Assembly: GCA_018303365.1 (NCBI GenBank)
Contig: JAGVYI010000008.1
Location: forward strand, 1 to 53,658
Length of the DNA: 53,658 bases
From: Candidatus Woesearchaeota archaeon
GTDB taxonomy: Archaea; Nanobdellota; Nanobdellia; SCGC-AAA011-G17; JACPNG01
Direction of reading: 5' to 3'
The first letter of the stretch is position 1, and the number at the start of each line of letters is the position of its first letter. The notes below the pieces were generated by a model. It did not search any database, was not told the origin of the DNA, and saw only the letters and a program-made list of their open reading frames with translations. The translations under genes and the position numbers were made by a program. Positions 43,079 through 51,620 of the stretch are shown piece after piece.

Positions 43079-43703
43079 CTTCATGACCTGCGCCGATGAC
43101 GGCAACAACTGTTTGTTCAGATTGAATGAGTTTATATAGGTTTCTTGCAAGTATCCTGTCTCGTTCATCAATAATTACCTTGTATATTGATGGATAATCT
43201 TGCTTTACCTTTTCAATAAGTTCAAGGATTACTTTCTTGCTAGGAACAGATTTGATATCAAAAGGAATCTTCTGGCGCCGGAGTAAACTAGTAAAAATTT
43301 CTTTTATGAAACGAAGGCGTTCTGTCCATGTTAATTGCTTAGAGATTCGCTTCAAGGTGGTTCTAATGTCTCTATCAATCAAGGCAATCTTCGCGTTGAC
43401 CTCTTTTGCACTTCTAACAGCTTGGCGCATCTCATCTCCAGGTCGGACATGAACAATATCCCCCAATTTTCTTTCAACCCACGCACCTATGACTCCCATA
43501 ATATACGCGCGAATACCAATTTTTACAATGTCCTTAAGGTTTAGTGAACGTTTTTTCAAGAAAAGAGAGTGCAATCGAATCAAGTCTAGTTCTATCGCCA
43601 CTACCCCCGGCCTATTCTTTTCAATAACCTCCCGCACTTTTTGGATGCTTTTGGCAGATATGTGGGATGTACCGACAAGGGTCAAGTTCTTAAACCGGTA
43701 CAT
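43029..43703 (-). CDS. TraB-family protein
   Basis: The 224-residue protein matches the TraB/GumN/PrgY group: NLTLVGTSHISAKSI at the start, VVAIELDLIRLHSLF, a central helical part, AKIALIDRDIRTTLKRI and a final VVAVIGAGHEDGV. The two GxxH/GH motifs and conserved Glu suggest a Tiki/EreA-like metal hydrolase fold. The length is short compared with full archaeal TraB proteins, which have C-terminal membrane helices; here the overlapping M50-like gene may supply the membrane partner. Confidence 0.85.
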   Translation of the reverse strand: MYRFKNLTLVGTSHISAKSIQKVREVIEKNRPGVVAIELDLIRLHSLFLKKRSLNLKDIVKIGIRAYIMGVIGAWVERKLGDIVHVRPGDEMRQAVRSAKEVNAKIALIDRDIRTTLKRISKQLTWTERLRFIKEIFTSLLRRQKIPFDIKSVPSKKVILELIEKVKQDYPSIYKVIIDERDRILARNLYKLIQSEQTVVAVIGAGHEDGVIRLLKQYHKFQHP

Positions 43704-43770
43704 AACAGAGAGAAATCTTTATATAGTTTAAAAGAATTGTCGTTACTGAAGCGGAAAACCGGAGGCAAAA

Positions 43771-44043
43771 ATGTTGAGGACAAGAGAAATAACAGGTGTC
43801 TATGATATGAGGGTATATACTGACATGGGGGATTATTTCGGGGATGTGGAAGAGGTTATCCTCACAACAAACAAAATTTTCGGATGGAGAATAAAAGCAA
43901 CAAGGTCATCCTTTCTCACAAAAGTACTTGGAGGAGCAAAAGGAGTTATTGTCCCTCATCAACTAGTCAAGGCAATCGGGGATGTTATGATTATCAATAA
44001 ATCAGCCATCCCTTCTCATGAGGAAAAAGAAGAAAAAGATTGA
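43771..44043 (+). CDS. PRC-barrel domain protein
   Basis: The 90-residue PRC-barrel (MLRTREITGVYDMRVYTDMGDYFGDVEEVILTTNKIFGWRIKA, then KGVIVPHQLVKAIGDVMIINKSAI) has a Glu/Lys tail. A clear Shine-Dalgarno CCGGAGGC lies 5-6 bp before the ATG, and the TATA-like TTTATATAG is about 49 bp upstream, so this mRNA has a leader. It opens the rightward cluster that includes the three paralogous membrane proteins. Small archaeal PRC-barrel proteins can act in cell division; a role with the membrane machinery here is open. Confidence 0.8.
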   Translation: MLRTREITGVYDMRVYTDMGDYFGDVEEVILTTNKIFGWRIKATRSSFLTKVLGGAKGVIVPHQLVKAIGDVMIINKSAIPSHEEKEEKD

Positions 44044-44073
44044 TTGTAATCCTTGTAAGGAAAAAAGAGGCTC

Positions 44074-44604
44074 ATGGCATCACCACTAGAAAATGCAGTC
44101 CAGTTCTTAATTGATTTTGGTTTCTTTGATGTCATTCTGCCTTTTCTGTTGGTCTTTACAATCATCTTTGCGGTCTTGGAAAAGACAAGAATTCTTGGTG
44201 CTGAAGGAGATAAAGAGAAAGCAAAGACAAATATTAATTCATTGGTCGCATTTACAATCGCTTTGTTTGTAGTGGCAACAAAAGAGATTGTTCGTGCAAT
44301 ACAAGTTTCCCTTCCACAGGTTGCACTTATCTTAATAATTCTTATAAGTTTTCTTCTACTCGCAGGATCCTTTATGAAAGATAAGTTTAGTCTAGAAGAG
44401 AGGGGATTTTGGAAACACTTCCTCACCATAACGTCTTTTCTTGCAATAATAACAATATTTTTAAATGCATTCGGTTGGTTAAATCCAGTGCTTGATTACA
44501 TCCGGGACAAGTGGCAGGATACCTTTGTGGTCTCCATAATCTTCCTTGGTGTTGTTATCGGCGCAATTTATTTTGTAATGTCAGGAAAGAAAAAAGAGGA
44601 TTGA
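44074..44604 (+). CDS. Five-helix membrane protein, paralogue 1 of 3
   Basis: The 176-residue protein has an N-terminal amphipathic segment and about five membrane helices. Its signature PFLLVFTIIFAVLEKTRILG (residues ~23-42) is repeated with variation in the next two genes (PFLLIFTLSFAILEKSGLL; FVFTILFAVLEKTKILG), so they arose by tandem duplication. It is separated by 30 bp from the PRC-barrel gene and 6 bp from paralogue 2. The setting near a secretion ATPase and T2SSF platform suggests a membrane part of the pilus-like machine. I recall such triplets in DPANN genomes but know no function. Confidence 0.7.
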   Translation: MASPLENAVQFLIDFGFFDVILPFLLVFTIIFAVLEKTRILGAEGDKEKAKTNINSLVAFTIALFVVATKEIVRAIQVSLPQVALILIILISFLLLAGSFMKDKFSLEERGFWKHFLTITSFLAIITIFLNAFGWLNPVLDYIRDKWQDTFVVSIIFLGVVIGAIYFVMSGKKKED

Positions 44605-44610
44605 TAGTTT

Positions 44611-45162
44611 ATGGCAGACTTAGTCGAGATTTTCAGCTTTCTAGAGGATGTGGGTGCGTATGAAATCGCTCTCCCCTTCTTGCTCATTTTCACCTTGTCC
44701 TTTGCAATCTTGGAAAAGTCAGGTCTACTCTCAGATAAGAATAGGGGTATTAATGTTGTTGTTTCTATTATTCTAGGGTTGCTTTTCGTGAGGAATCAGT
44801 TTCTCGTAGCCCTTATTGGTAGGTTCCTGCCAAACATATCTCTCTTTATGGTTATCATCTTGATGTTTTTGCTTCTTATAGGTCTTTTCGGTGCGAAAAG
44901 TGATTGGGCAGGAAATTCCCTAGGGTTTGCGGCTATCGTTTCAGTGCTGTTCGTTATTTGGGCATTAGCGGAAGACTTCCTAGGAGAGAATGTAATCTCT
45001 ATTCCAAGCTTTCTTAGAAATATTACCCCCCAGACAAAGGCAACTGTTGTTTTCGTAGGTGTGTTCATCCTTATAATCTGGTTGGTCACAAAACAACCCA
45101 AAAATGAAGGACAAAAGAATTTCCTTGAAAAAATCGGTGAGGAGCTAAAAAAGTCAAGTTAG
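44611..45162 (+). CDS. Five-helix membrane protein, paralogue 2 of 3
   Basis: The 183-residue protein follows the same plan: an amphipathic start (MADLVEIFSFLEDVGAYEIAL), the signature PFLLIFTLSFAILEKSGLLSD, then four further helices (INVVVSIILGLLFV, ISLFMVIILMFLLLIGLFG, LGFAAIVSVLFVIWALAEDF, ATVVFVGVFILIIWLV) and a basic/acidic tail. It is 3 bp from paralogue 3. Divergence between the three copies is high outside the signature, so the duplication is old and they probably have distinct places in one complex. Confidence 0.7.
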   Translation: MADLVEIFSFLEDVGAYEIALPFLLIFTLSFAILEKSGLLSDKNRGINVVVSIILGLLFVRNQFLVALIGRFLPNISLFMVIILMFLLLIGLFGAKSDWAGNSLGFAAIVSVLFVIWALAEDFLGENVISIPSFLRNITPQTKATVVFVGVFILIIWLVTKQPKNEGQKNFLEKIGEELKKSS

Positions 45163-45165
45163 AAA

Positions 45166-45705
45166 ATGGCGACCCTTTTTGAAGGAGGTCTAATAGCCTT
45201 CTTGCAGCCTCTTTTCACATTTATCTTTGTTTTTACAATATTGTTTGCTGTTCTGGAGAAGACAAAAATTCTTGGTGGAAATAAAGGCTCGCACTCCCTT
45301 GTCGCTTTGGTCATCGCTATGTTGGTGATGCTAACCCCTGGTGTGGCAGAAGTCTTGAATATTTTTACCCCATGGTTTGTTGTCTTTATAATCTTTCTTA
45401 TATTCTTGGCCCTTATATTTATGGCCGTGGGTGTGAGCGGGGATAAGGTAACCGCTGCCTTTACACAAGATTGGGTAGCCTATCTTATAGGAATCATTGC
45501 AATTTTTGGAATTTTTGGTTTTGCATTCAGCAAGGTATTCGGGCCAGTACTAAGCGGGGCAACTGGTGCCCCAGGAGCAGAAGAAGGGTTTGGGTCAACA
45601 CTTGTAACCATCATTGTAAATCCAAAAGTGCTCGGAGCGCTTTTCATTCTCGTCATGGCGTCTCAGATGGTAAGACTCCTTTCAGGTCAATCAAAGTCCT
45701 CTTGA
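45166..45705 (+). CDS. Five-helix membrane protein, paralogue 3 of 3
   Basis: The 179-residue protein has the helix order of its two upstream neighbours, with FVFTILFAVLEKTKILGGNKG at the signature and a Gly/Ala-rich loop (GPVLSGATGAPGAEEGFGS) before the last helix. Its end overlaps the convergent coiled-coil gene by 15 bp. The three genes form one tight operon that stops where the two minus-strand coiled-coil genes begin. Confidence 0.7.
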   Translation: MATLFEGGLIAFLQPLFTFIFVFTILFAVLEKTKILGGNKGSHSLVALVIAMLVMLTPGVAEVLNIFTPWFVVFIIFLIFLALIFMAVGVSGDKVTAAFTQDWVAYLIGIIAIFGIFGFAFSKVFGPVLSGATGAPGAEEGFGSTLVTIIVNPKVLGALFILVMASQMVRLLSGQSKSS

Positions 45706-46305
45706 GGTGTCCCTGTTCGGACGCCCACGCAGAGAGTTCGTAATTTCAGAAAGTTCTTTAACATTGCTTGTGAGTGGTTGGATGATGTCTTGCAAGACTT
45801 TCTCAAGAGCCTTAATTTCAGAGCCAACATCTTCCATGTTTTTTCCATATTCACGTACGCGCCCAAGGACAGAGGTTTGAAGGTTGTCCACCCTGCTAGA
45901 AATACGAAGGACTTCCTGCTTAATCGCAGCGAGCTCATCATTAACCCTGCTCTTCCACACTTCAATGTCTCCGACACTCTCAAGAAGGTGCTGCCATTTT
46001 TCTTCAATAATGCTCTCAATAAGTTCTTCATTCGTCGCCTGCGTATTTATCATAACAGGTTGCTGCATAGAAAACCCTCCAGATGAGGGTATACTAAATG
46101 ATGAAGGTGCTGCAGAACCGAATTCAGGACTGGATTGGGGTGGAGAAGGGACAGGGATCTCTTCATCCGGGATTTGCTGATCTAACATAGAGGGTTGCAT
46201 CCCTCTTTGGTCGCTATCCCAGCCCTGTGAACCTTGATAGGGGGGTACCTGCATTGCTTCGTTATATTCAGCCTTATCCTGTGTTTTGTTCTTGTTCTCT
46301 ACCAT
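45691..46305 (-). CDS. Coiled-coil protein with disordered N-terminus
   Basis: The 204-residue protein has a Gln/Pro/Ser-rich disordered first half and a C-terminal helical coiled coil (EEKWQHLLESVGDIEVWKSRVNDELAAIKQEVLRISSRVDNLQTSVLGRVREYGKNMEDVGSEIKALEKVL). No membrane helix. A position between membrane triplet and secretion ATPase suggests a cytosolic partner, similar in place though not clearly in sequence to FlaC/D/E of archaella. Its start overlaps the upstream coiled-coil gene by 32 bp. Confidence 0.65.
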   Translation of the reverse strand: MVENKNKTQDKAEYNEAMQVPPYQGSQGWDSDQRGMQPSMLDQQIPDEEIPVPSPPQSSPEFGSAAPSSFSIPSSGGFSMQQPVMINTQATNEELIESIIEEKWQHLLESVGDIEVWKSRVNDELAAIKQEVLRISSRVDNLQTSVLGRVREYGKNMEDVGSEIKALEKVLQDIIQPLTSNVKELSEITNSLRGRPNRDTSRGL

Positions 46306-46663
46306 CGGCCCCCTCTGCTAAAATTCGTTTAACTTCTTCATGTGTAACAAATCTAAGTGGATTCCATAGTTTAATATATTTTTCTAAGATCGTAACATTC
46401 TCCTTCCTGGCAAAGTACTGCATTTCCCCAACAAGGTTTTTGAGAATTTCTTTAACATGCTCCATTTCTTCCTGAAGTTTTTTCATTGATGCTTCGATAT
46501 TTTTTACATCTTCAACAATTAACTTATATTCAGAAATCATATTTTTGTTGATAACAAGGAGTCTCTCTCCGAAAAGGTTGTATTTACCCTCAAGAACGCG
46601 AATACGGGCGTTCAAATCATTAAGAATATAAGAAAGGTCTGCATAATCTTGTTGTTGCGCCAT
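46274..46663 (-). CDS. Coiled-coil protein, conserved DPANN type
   Basis: The 129-residue protein is a long helix pair (YILNDLNARIRVLEGKYNLFGERLLVINKNMISEYKLIVEDVKNIEASMKKLQEEMEHVKEILKNLVGE) with a C-terminal motif ILEKYIKLWNPLRFVTHEEVKRIL. The WNPLxFVTxEEV end is a feature I recall in DPANN homologues and, loosely, in FlaD/E-like proteins. It is divergent from the secretion ATPase gene across 87 bp, with the downstream coiled-coil gene overlapping it. Probably a cytosolic component of the same machine. Confidence 0.68.
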   Translation of the reverse strand: MAQQQDYADLSYILNDLNARIRVLEGKYNLFGERLLVINKNMISEYKLIVEDVKNIEASMKKLQEEMEHVKEILKNLVGEMQYFARKENVTILEKYIKLWNPLRFVTHEEVKRILAEGADGREQEQNTG

Positions 46664-46750
46664 AGGGAATGAAAAACTATTTAATAAAACTTAACTGCAC
46701 AAAACGGGTGTGAACTATTAAACCTTGTGTGAGTTTTTTATAGTGGTAAA

Positions 46751-49021
46751 ATGGCAACGGAAGCCGAATCAAAAAGGGGATATGAAATAATCAAGGAAGG
46801 TGATGAAGAAGTTTTGCGCATCAACGCGCTTAACTGGAACTTTACCCCCTCTCTAGAAGATAGTCCGATCTGTATGGGTCTGACCATAGACTACCTTGTC
46901 GAATCCCCAACTGTATCAAGAATTATTTTCTCGCAACGAAGAAATTACACTTATAGCTATGAGCAGACAAGGCTTCTTCAGGAGATTGCAAACCTCTATA
47001 AGATGTTAAGTAAGCAAAAAAAAGTTATTAGCCTTGCAAGCCTTTCGCTTGACCCTAACTGTGCTTCCCTTGTTCCGCGCTGGACCGCAACATTACAAAG
47101 AATAATTAGTTCCTTGCTTCGAACCGACCCGATAGGAGCTTATGTCGAGTTAAAACGTCAGCTACGTTCAGAAAATATATTTTTAAAAAAATCTCCTTTA
47201 GAACAGGTTGAGTGTTGCCAGTCCTACATCAATCTCTTAAATTATGTTGTAACACTACTTGAACAGACAAGGTTGGTCCAGCAGGTGAAAAGGGAGATTG
47301 CTGGTTATGCGTTAGGGGACAGAACAATATATGCTCAGATATTCAGACCAACAATAACCCCCAACTTTATGTTCACGCGCCTGATGGCAAGCCCCCCTGA
47401 AGATGGAATAATAAGGGAAGCATATGACCTAGGGAGCGCAGAGGTAAACATTTTTGAAACTCCTGATTCAGTAAGGCCACTTTACCATCTTACCCCACCT
47501 GAATTTAAACTTACAGAAGACAAGTATGCCATGCTTGACCTGGCACGCTCAGTTCTTGCAGAGCACAAGCCCCGTGACGAGGAGTTCCTTGAACCAGAAA
47601 GAATGCGTAGCACATTTTTCAATATTGGAAGGGATCTCCTTCAAGAGCTGGCAGAACAACGAAATGTAAATATTGGTTTCCAGGAAGTCAGTGAGATGGC
47701 AGAGATTTTAGTGCGTTATACAATCGGATTTGGACTGATAGAGACCCTTCTTCAAGATGAGCGGGTGCAGGACATTGTTATTAATGGGCCAATAGGGCAG
47801 ACACCAATCTTCATCGTACATCAACAGTTCGATGAATGCGTAACAAACCTTATACCATCAAGAGAAGATGCAGATTCGTGGGCATCAAAGTTCAGGATCC
47901 TTTCAGGCAGGTCCCTTGATGAAGCGAACCCCATCTTAGACACAGAACTTTCTATTCCAGGCGCCCGCGCCAGGGTGGCAATTGTGCAAAGTCCGCTCAA
48001 TCCCCATGGTCTTGGGTACTCATTGCGCCGCCACAGGGATAAACCCTGGACATTAACCCTTTTTGTAGAGAATAGAACAATAAACCCCCTTGCTGCGGGT
48101 CTTCTTAGTTTTCTCATTGACGGAGCAAGAACAATTCTTTTTGCAGGAACTCGCTCTTCTGGAAAAACCTCCCTTCTGGGAGCTACACTTATCGAGATTA
48201 TGAGAAAGTTTAGAATAATTACAATCGAAGATACGTTAGAGCTTCCAACAGAGGCGCTTCGTACTCTTGGCTACAATATTCAGGCGATGAAAGTCCGTTC
48301 AGCATTGACAAAAGGCGGGGCTGAGGTTCCGGCAGATGAGGGTATCCGCGCATCTTTAAGGATGGGAGACAGTTCTCTTATTGTTGGAGAGATCCGCTCT
48401 TCAGAAGCATTTGCACTCTACGAGGCTATGCGCATAGGTGCCCTTGCAAATGTTGTGGCTGGAACTATTCATGGAGATTCTCCTTATGGTGTATTTGATA
48501 GGGTAGTCAACGATCTAAAAGTTCCAAAAACATCCTTCAAGGCAACAGATGTTATTGTGATTTCTAATCCAATAAAAAGCGCTGATGGTCTTCATCGTTG
48601 GCGTCGCGTCCTGCAGATAACGGAAGTGAGGAAACACTGGGAAGAGGACCCTATTGCCGAAAGAGGGTTTGTTGACTTAATGCGTTACAATCCAAAGACA
48701 GACGAACTAGAGCCAACCCCAGAACTCATGAATGGAGATAGCGAGGTTCTTAAAGCCATAGCAGGTAATGTCAAGGAATGGGCGGGAGATTGGGATGCAG
48801 TATGGAATAATATCATGCTTCGAACAAAAATAAAAGAGACAGTTGTCGACTATGCAAGAAAGTACACTCGCTCAGAACTTCTTGAAGCAGATTTCACAAC
48901 AACCATGAACGATGCTTTCCACAAGATCTCTAGTCGGGTAAGGGAAAAGTCAGGGAAATTTGATACTGAAAAAATATTTGAGGAATGGCACACGTGGTTC
49001 AAAGAGAAAGTAAAGAAGTGA
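46751..49021 (+). CDS. Type II/IV secretion system ATPase (GspE/TadA/ArlI family)
   Basis: The 756-residue ATPase powers assembly of pilus-like filaments. The N-terminal ~330 residues are a large family-specific region. The core has VQDIVINGPIGQTPIFIVH, the Walker A GTRSSGKTS near residue 465, the Asp box IITIEDTLELP, Walker B-like SLIVGEIRSSEAFALYEAM and the His box VVAGTIHGDS. A C-terminal extension of about 100 residues follows. The gene is followed by the platform gene 25 bp later. This pairing is the minimal core of archaeal type IV pili, archaella and Tad-like systems. Confidence 0.92.
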   Translation: MATEAESKRGYEIIKEGDEEVLRINALNWNFTPSLEDSPICMGLTIDYLVESPTVSRIIFSQRRNYTYSYEQTRLLQEIANLYKMLSKQKKVISLASLSLDPNCASLVPRWTATLQRIISSLLRTDPIGAYVELKRQLRSENIFLKKSPLEQVECCQSYINLLNYVVTLLEQTRLVQQVKREIAGYALGDRTIYAQIFRPTITPNFMFTRLMASPPEDGIIREAYDLGSAEVNIFETPDSVRPLYHLTPPEFKLTEDKYAMLDLARSVLAEHKPRDEEFLEPERMRSTFFNIGRDLLQELAEQRNVNIGFQEVSEMAEILVRYTIGFGLIETLLQDERVQDIVINGPIGQTPIFIVHQQFDECVTNLIPSREDADSWASKFRILSGRSLDEANPILDTELSIPGARARVAIVQSPLNPHGLGYSLRRHRDKPWTLTLFVENRTINPLAAGLLSFLIDGARTILFAGTRSSGKTSLLGATLIEIMRKFRIITIEDTLELPTEALRTLGYNIQAMKVRSALTKGGAEVPADEGIRASLRMGDSSLIVGEIRSSEAFALYEAMRIGALANVVAGTIHGDSPYGVFDRVVNDLKVPKTSFKATDVIVISNPIKSADGLHRWRRVLQITEVRKHWEEDPIAERGFVDLMRYNPKTDELEPTPELMNGDSEVLKAIAGNVKEWAGDWDAVWNNIMLRTKIKETVVDYARKYTRSELLEADFTTTMNDAFHKISSRVREKSGKFDTEKIFEEWHTWFKEKVKK

Positions 49022-49046
49022 TCTTTGCTGCAAGAAGAGGGTTGTA

Positions 49047-51281
49047 ATGCCGCCAATTCAAAAAGACGAAATCGCCGAGATTCTTAAAAAGTATGAATCA
49101 AGATTAAAGCAGCAGGTTTCTATTGAAGGTGTTGATATTCCCCCTTCAGATACCTTTTCACGTGAGTATGAAATCTTCCGCGAAGAAGCACTAAGCGGCG
49201 CCAACACGTTTTATGAAGATGTATGTCAGAGTGCAGAGAAGATCTTCTCGGTCAGGGGAAAACCAGAAGAAGAAGAAGCGCTTGCAAACTCTATTGAAAT
49301 CTCTCACTTAAACATCACCCCCAGGGGTGCGCAAAGTTTTGGAGTCCTGTTCGCTTTGGTGGTAATACTAGCAGCGATTATTCTTGGAGTCGGTCCTGCG
49401 GTTTTGGCTATCCTCTTTGGAGGGGAAGCAACCGTTAGTGCATTTATAGATGATATTAATTTAGGTATTTCAATCGCCCTTATACTTGCAGGTGCATTGA
49501 TTATAAAACCAGCTGCAAAAATTCCGCATTATATAGCAAATCGCTGGCGCCTCAAAGCATCAAACCAGATGGTACTGTGCATACTATATGTAGTTATGTA
49601 TATGAGGCACACATCTAACCTTGAACATGCAGTTAAATTTGCATCCCAGCATATCGGAGACCCTCTTGCTTTAGACCTTAGAAAAGTTTTCTGGGATGTC
49701 GAAACCTCTAAATTTAGCACAATAAAGGGAAGTCTTGACCATTATCTTGAAAGGTGGTACGAGTCAAATCTAGAATTCATCGAAGCATTCCACCTGATTG
49801 AAGAGAGCCTTTACGCTCCAAGAGAAGAAAAGAGACTGGAGCTTCTTGACAAATCCATTGAAGTTATGTTAAGCGGCTCATATACAAGTATGCTTCACTT
49901 TGCGCAAGACCTTAAAAGCCCGATTACAATCCTTTACACACTCGGTATTATCCTGCCCATACTTGGATTGGTAATCTTTCCACTGATAGCGAGCTTCTTG
50001 CAAGGAGCGGTCAAGTGGTGGCATCTTGCCTTACTTTATAATGTTGGACTTCCACTCTTCGCTTTCCTTTATGGAAGCAGTCTTCTATCAAGAAGACCAA
50101 CAGGCTACGCTTCCTCTGATGTGTTAAAAACTCACAAGAAGTATAGCCAGTATGGAAAGTTAAAGGTGGACATTGGTACAAATTCTCTCTTCATAGACCC
50201 TAAATACCTCGCAGGAGTCATAATTTTCTTTTTCCTTGTCATCGGGTCAATGCCTCTTCTTCTATTCTCACTTGACCCAAGTCTCAACGACATCGCCTTT
50301 GCCAAGGGAACTGTGCTTGAGTTGCGCCTGCTAGACTACAAATGTACCCAGCAAAAGTGCACCGGGCCATTTGGAACGGGAGCCTTGATCCTAAGCCTAT
50401 TTATTCCCCTTGGAGTCGCACTTGGTATGGGCACATATTATCGGATTAAGACAAAAGAACTTCTGAAAATTCAGAAGAAAGCAGATACCCTTGAAAAAGA
50501 GTTTGCAGGAAGTCTTTTCCAGCTTGGAAATAGGATAGGAGAGGGCATGCCTGTTGAACTTGCTGTCGGAAGGGTATCCGAAACCCTTCGTGGAACTCCG
50601 ACAGGGGATTTTTTCCGCTTAACAAGTATCAATATACGAAAGTTGGGGATGAGTCTGAAAGAAGCTATTTTTAACAAAGAAAGGGGGTCTGTTCTTTACT
50701 TTCCGTCAGGTCTGATCGAAAGTACAATGCGTGTGGTTATTGAGTCTGCACAAAAGGGTCCACAGGTTGTATCAAAAGCACTTGTGAGCATCTCAACCTA
50801 TCTTGACAGGATTCAGGCAGTAAACGAGCGCTTGAAAGACCTTCTTAGTGATATCATCTCGTCGATGAAAAGCCAGACAAGCTTTTTAACTCCGATGATT
50901 GCCGGCATTGTTGTTGCAGTCTCTTCAATGGTTGTTACAATTGTCAATAAGTTAGGCGAGCAGTTCAACCAAGCAGGTGTTGAAGGGATTTCGCAGCAGG
51001 AGCTCAGTCAACTTGGAAACATCGTAAAACTTCTTGACATAGCAGATGTGATTCCAAGTTTTCATTTTCAGCTAATCGTTGGCTTGTTTGTTGTAGAGAT
51101 TATAATCGTACTTAGCATTCTAAGCAGTGAGATTGAGTCCGGGGCTGATAAGCTAACAGAGCAAGCAACAATTGCAAAAGGTTTGTTTTTCGGTGCAGCA
51201 CTCTACTTTGCTATCGCCCTTATAGGAATAATTGTATTTAATATCCTTGCAAACGGAATCAATCCCACAGGTCTTGTTTAG
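49047..51281 (+). CDS. Type II secretion F (T2SSF)-like platform protein, duplicated
   Basis: The 744-residue membrane protein has two T2SSF-type halves. An N-terminal cytosolic part is followed by a helix pair (LFALVVILAAIILGVGPAVLAILF; ISIALILAGALII), the first cytosolic helical domain (about 180-300), membrane helices (ILYTLGIILPILGLVIFPLI; LLYNVGLPLFAFLYGSSLL; YLAGVIIFFFLVIGSMPLLLF; LILSLFIPLGVALGMGTYY), the second domain (EFAGSLFQLGNRIGEGMPVELAVGRVSETL) and three terminal helices. It is the inner-membrane platform for the ATPase upstream, equivalent to ArlJ/TadB-C. The fused double form is typical for archaeal pili. Confidence 0.9.
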   Translation: MPPIQKDEIAEILKKYESRLKQQVSIEGVDIPPSDTFSREYEIFREEALSGANTFYEDVCQSAEKIFSVRGKPEEEEALANSIEISHLNITPRGAQSFGVLFALVVILAAIILGVGPAVLAILFGGEATVSAFIDDINLGISIALILAGALIIKPAAKIPHYIANRWRLKASNQMVLCILYVVMYMRHTSNLEHAVKFASQHIGDPLALDLRKVFWDVETSKFSTIKGSLDHYLERWYESNLEFIEAFHLIEESLYAPREEKRLELLDKSIEVMLSGSYTSMLHFAQDLKSPITILYTLGIILPILGLVIFPLIASFLQGAVKWWHLALLYNVGLPLFAFLYGSSLLSRRPTGYASSDVLKTHKKYSQYGKLKVDIGTNSLFIDPKYLAGVIIFFFLVIGSMPLLLFSLDPSLNDIAFAKGTVLELRLLDYKCTQQKCTGPFGTGALILSLFIPLGVALGMGTYYRIKTKELLKIQKKADTLEKEFAGSLFQLGNRIGEGMPVELAVGRVSETLRGTPTGDFFRLTSINIRKLGMSLKEAIFNKERGSVLYFPSGLIESTMRVVIESAQKGPQVVSKALVSISTYLDRIQAVNERLKDLLSDIISSMKSQTSFLTPMIAGIVVAVSSMVVTIVNKLGEQFNQAGVEGISQQELSQLGNIVKLLDIADVIPSFHFQLIVGLFVVEIIIVLSILSSEIESGADKLTEQATIAKGLFFGAALYFAIALIGIIVFNILANGINPTGLV

Positions 51282-51323
51282 AAAAAGAAAAGATTTATTA
51301 GCATGAATATCAGGGAAAAATAA

Positions 51324-51605
51324 ATGACCTTTCATCGTAAAAAAAATCCCAAGAGGAAAAACGATGTCTTTGAAAAAATAGGTGTTGTCTTTACAATCAC
51401 GGCCGGAGCATTTTTGCTTGCCATTCTTACAACAACCCAGATAACTGGTTCAAGTGTTTACCAAGGACCTATAAGTCAGGGAACAAGACTGCTGCAAGCA
51501 GGAATATTCTTTGTTGTCATCCTTGCCTTTGTTTATTACCTCTTTTACAGGATCTTCAACCATTATGAACATCATCACCGCGCGAAAGGTTTATATAAAT
51601 ATTAA
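51324..51605 (+). CDS. Small two-helix membrane protein
   Basis: The 93-residue protein has a basic start (MTFHRKKNPKRKNDVFEKIG) and two membrane helices (VVFTITAGAFLLAILTTTQI and LLQAGIFFVVILAFVYYLFY), then a His-rich, basic tail (HYEHHHRAKGLYKY). The short hydrophilic segment between helices (TGSSVYQGPISQGTR) would face outside. It has no pilin-type signal (no Gly/Ala followed by Glu at the +5 position after cleavage). A TATA-like TTTATTAG lies about 35 bp upstream. It precedes the 51621 gene by 15 bp. Confidence 0.65.
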   Translation: MTFHRKKNPKRKNDVFEKIGVVFTITAGAFLLAILTTTQITGSSVYQGPISQGTRLLQAGIFFVVILAFVYYLFYRIFNHYEHHHRAKGLYKY

Positions 51606-51620
51606 AGAGGAGTGCATCTG

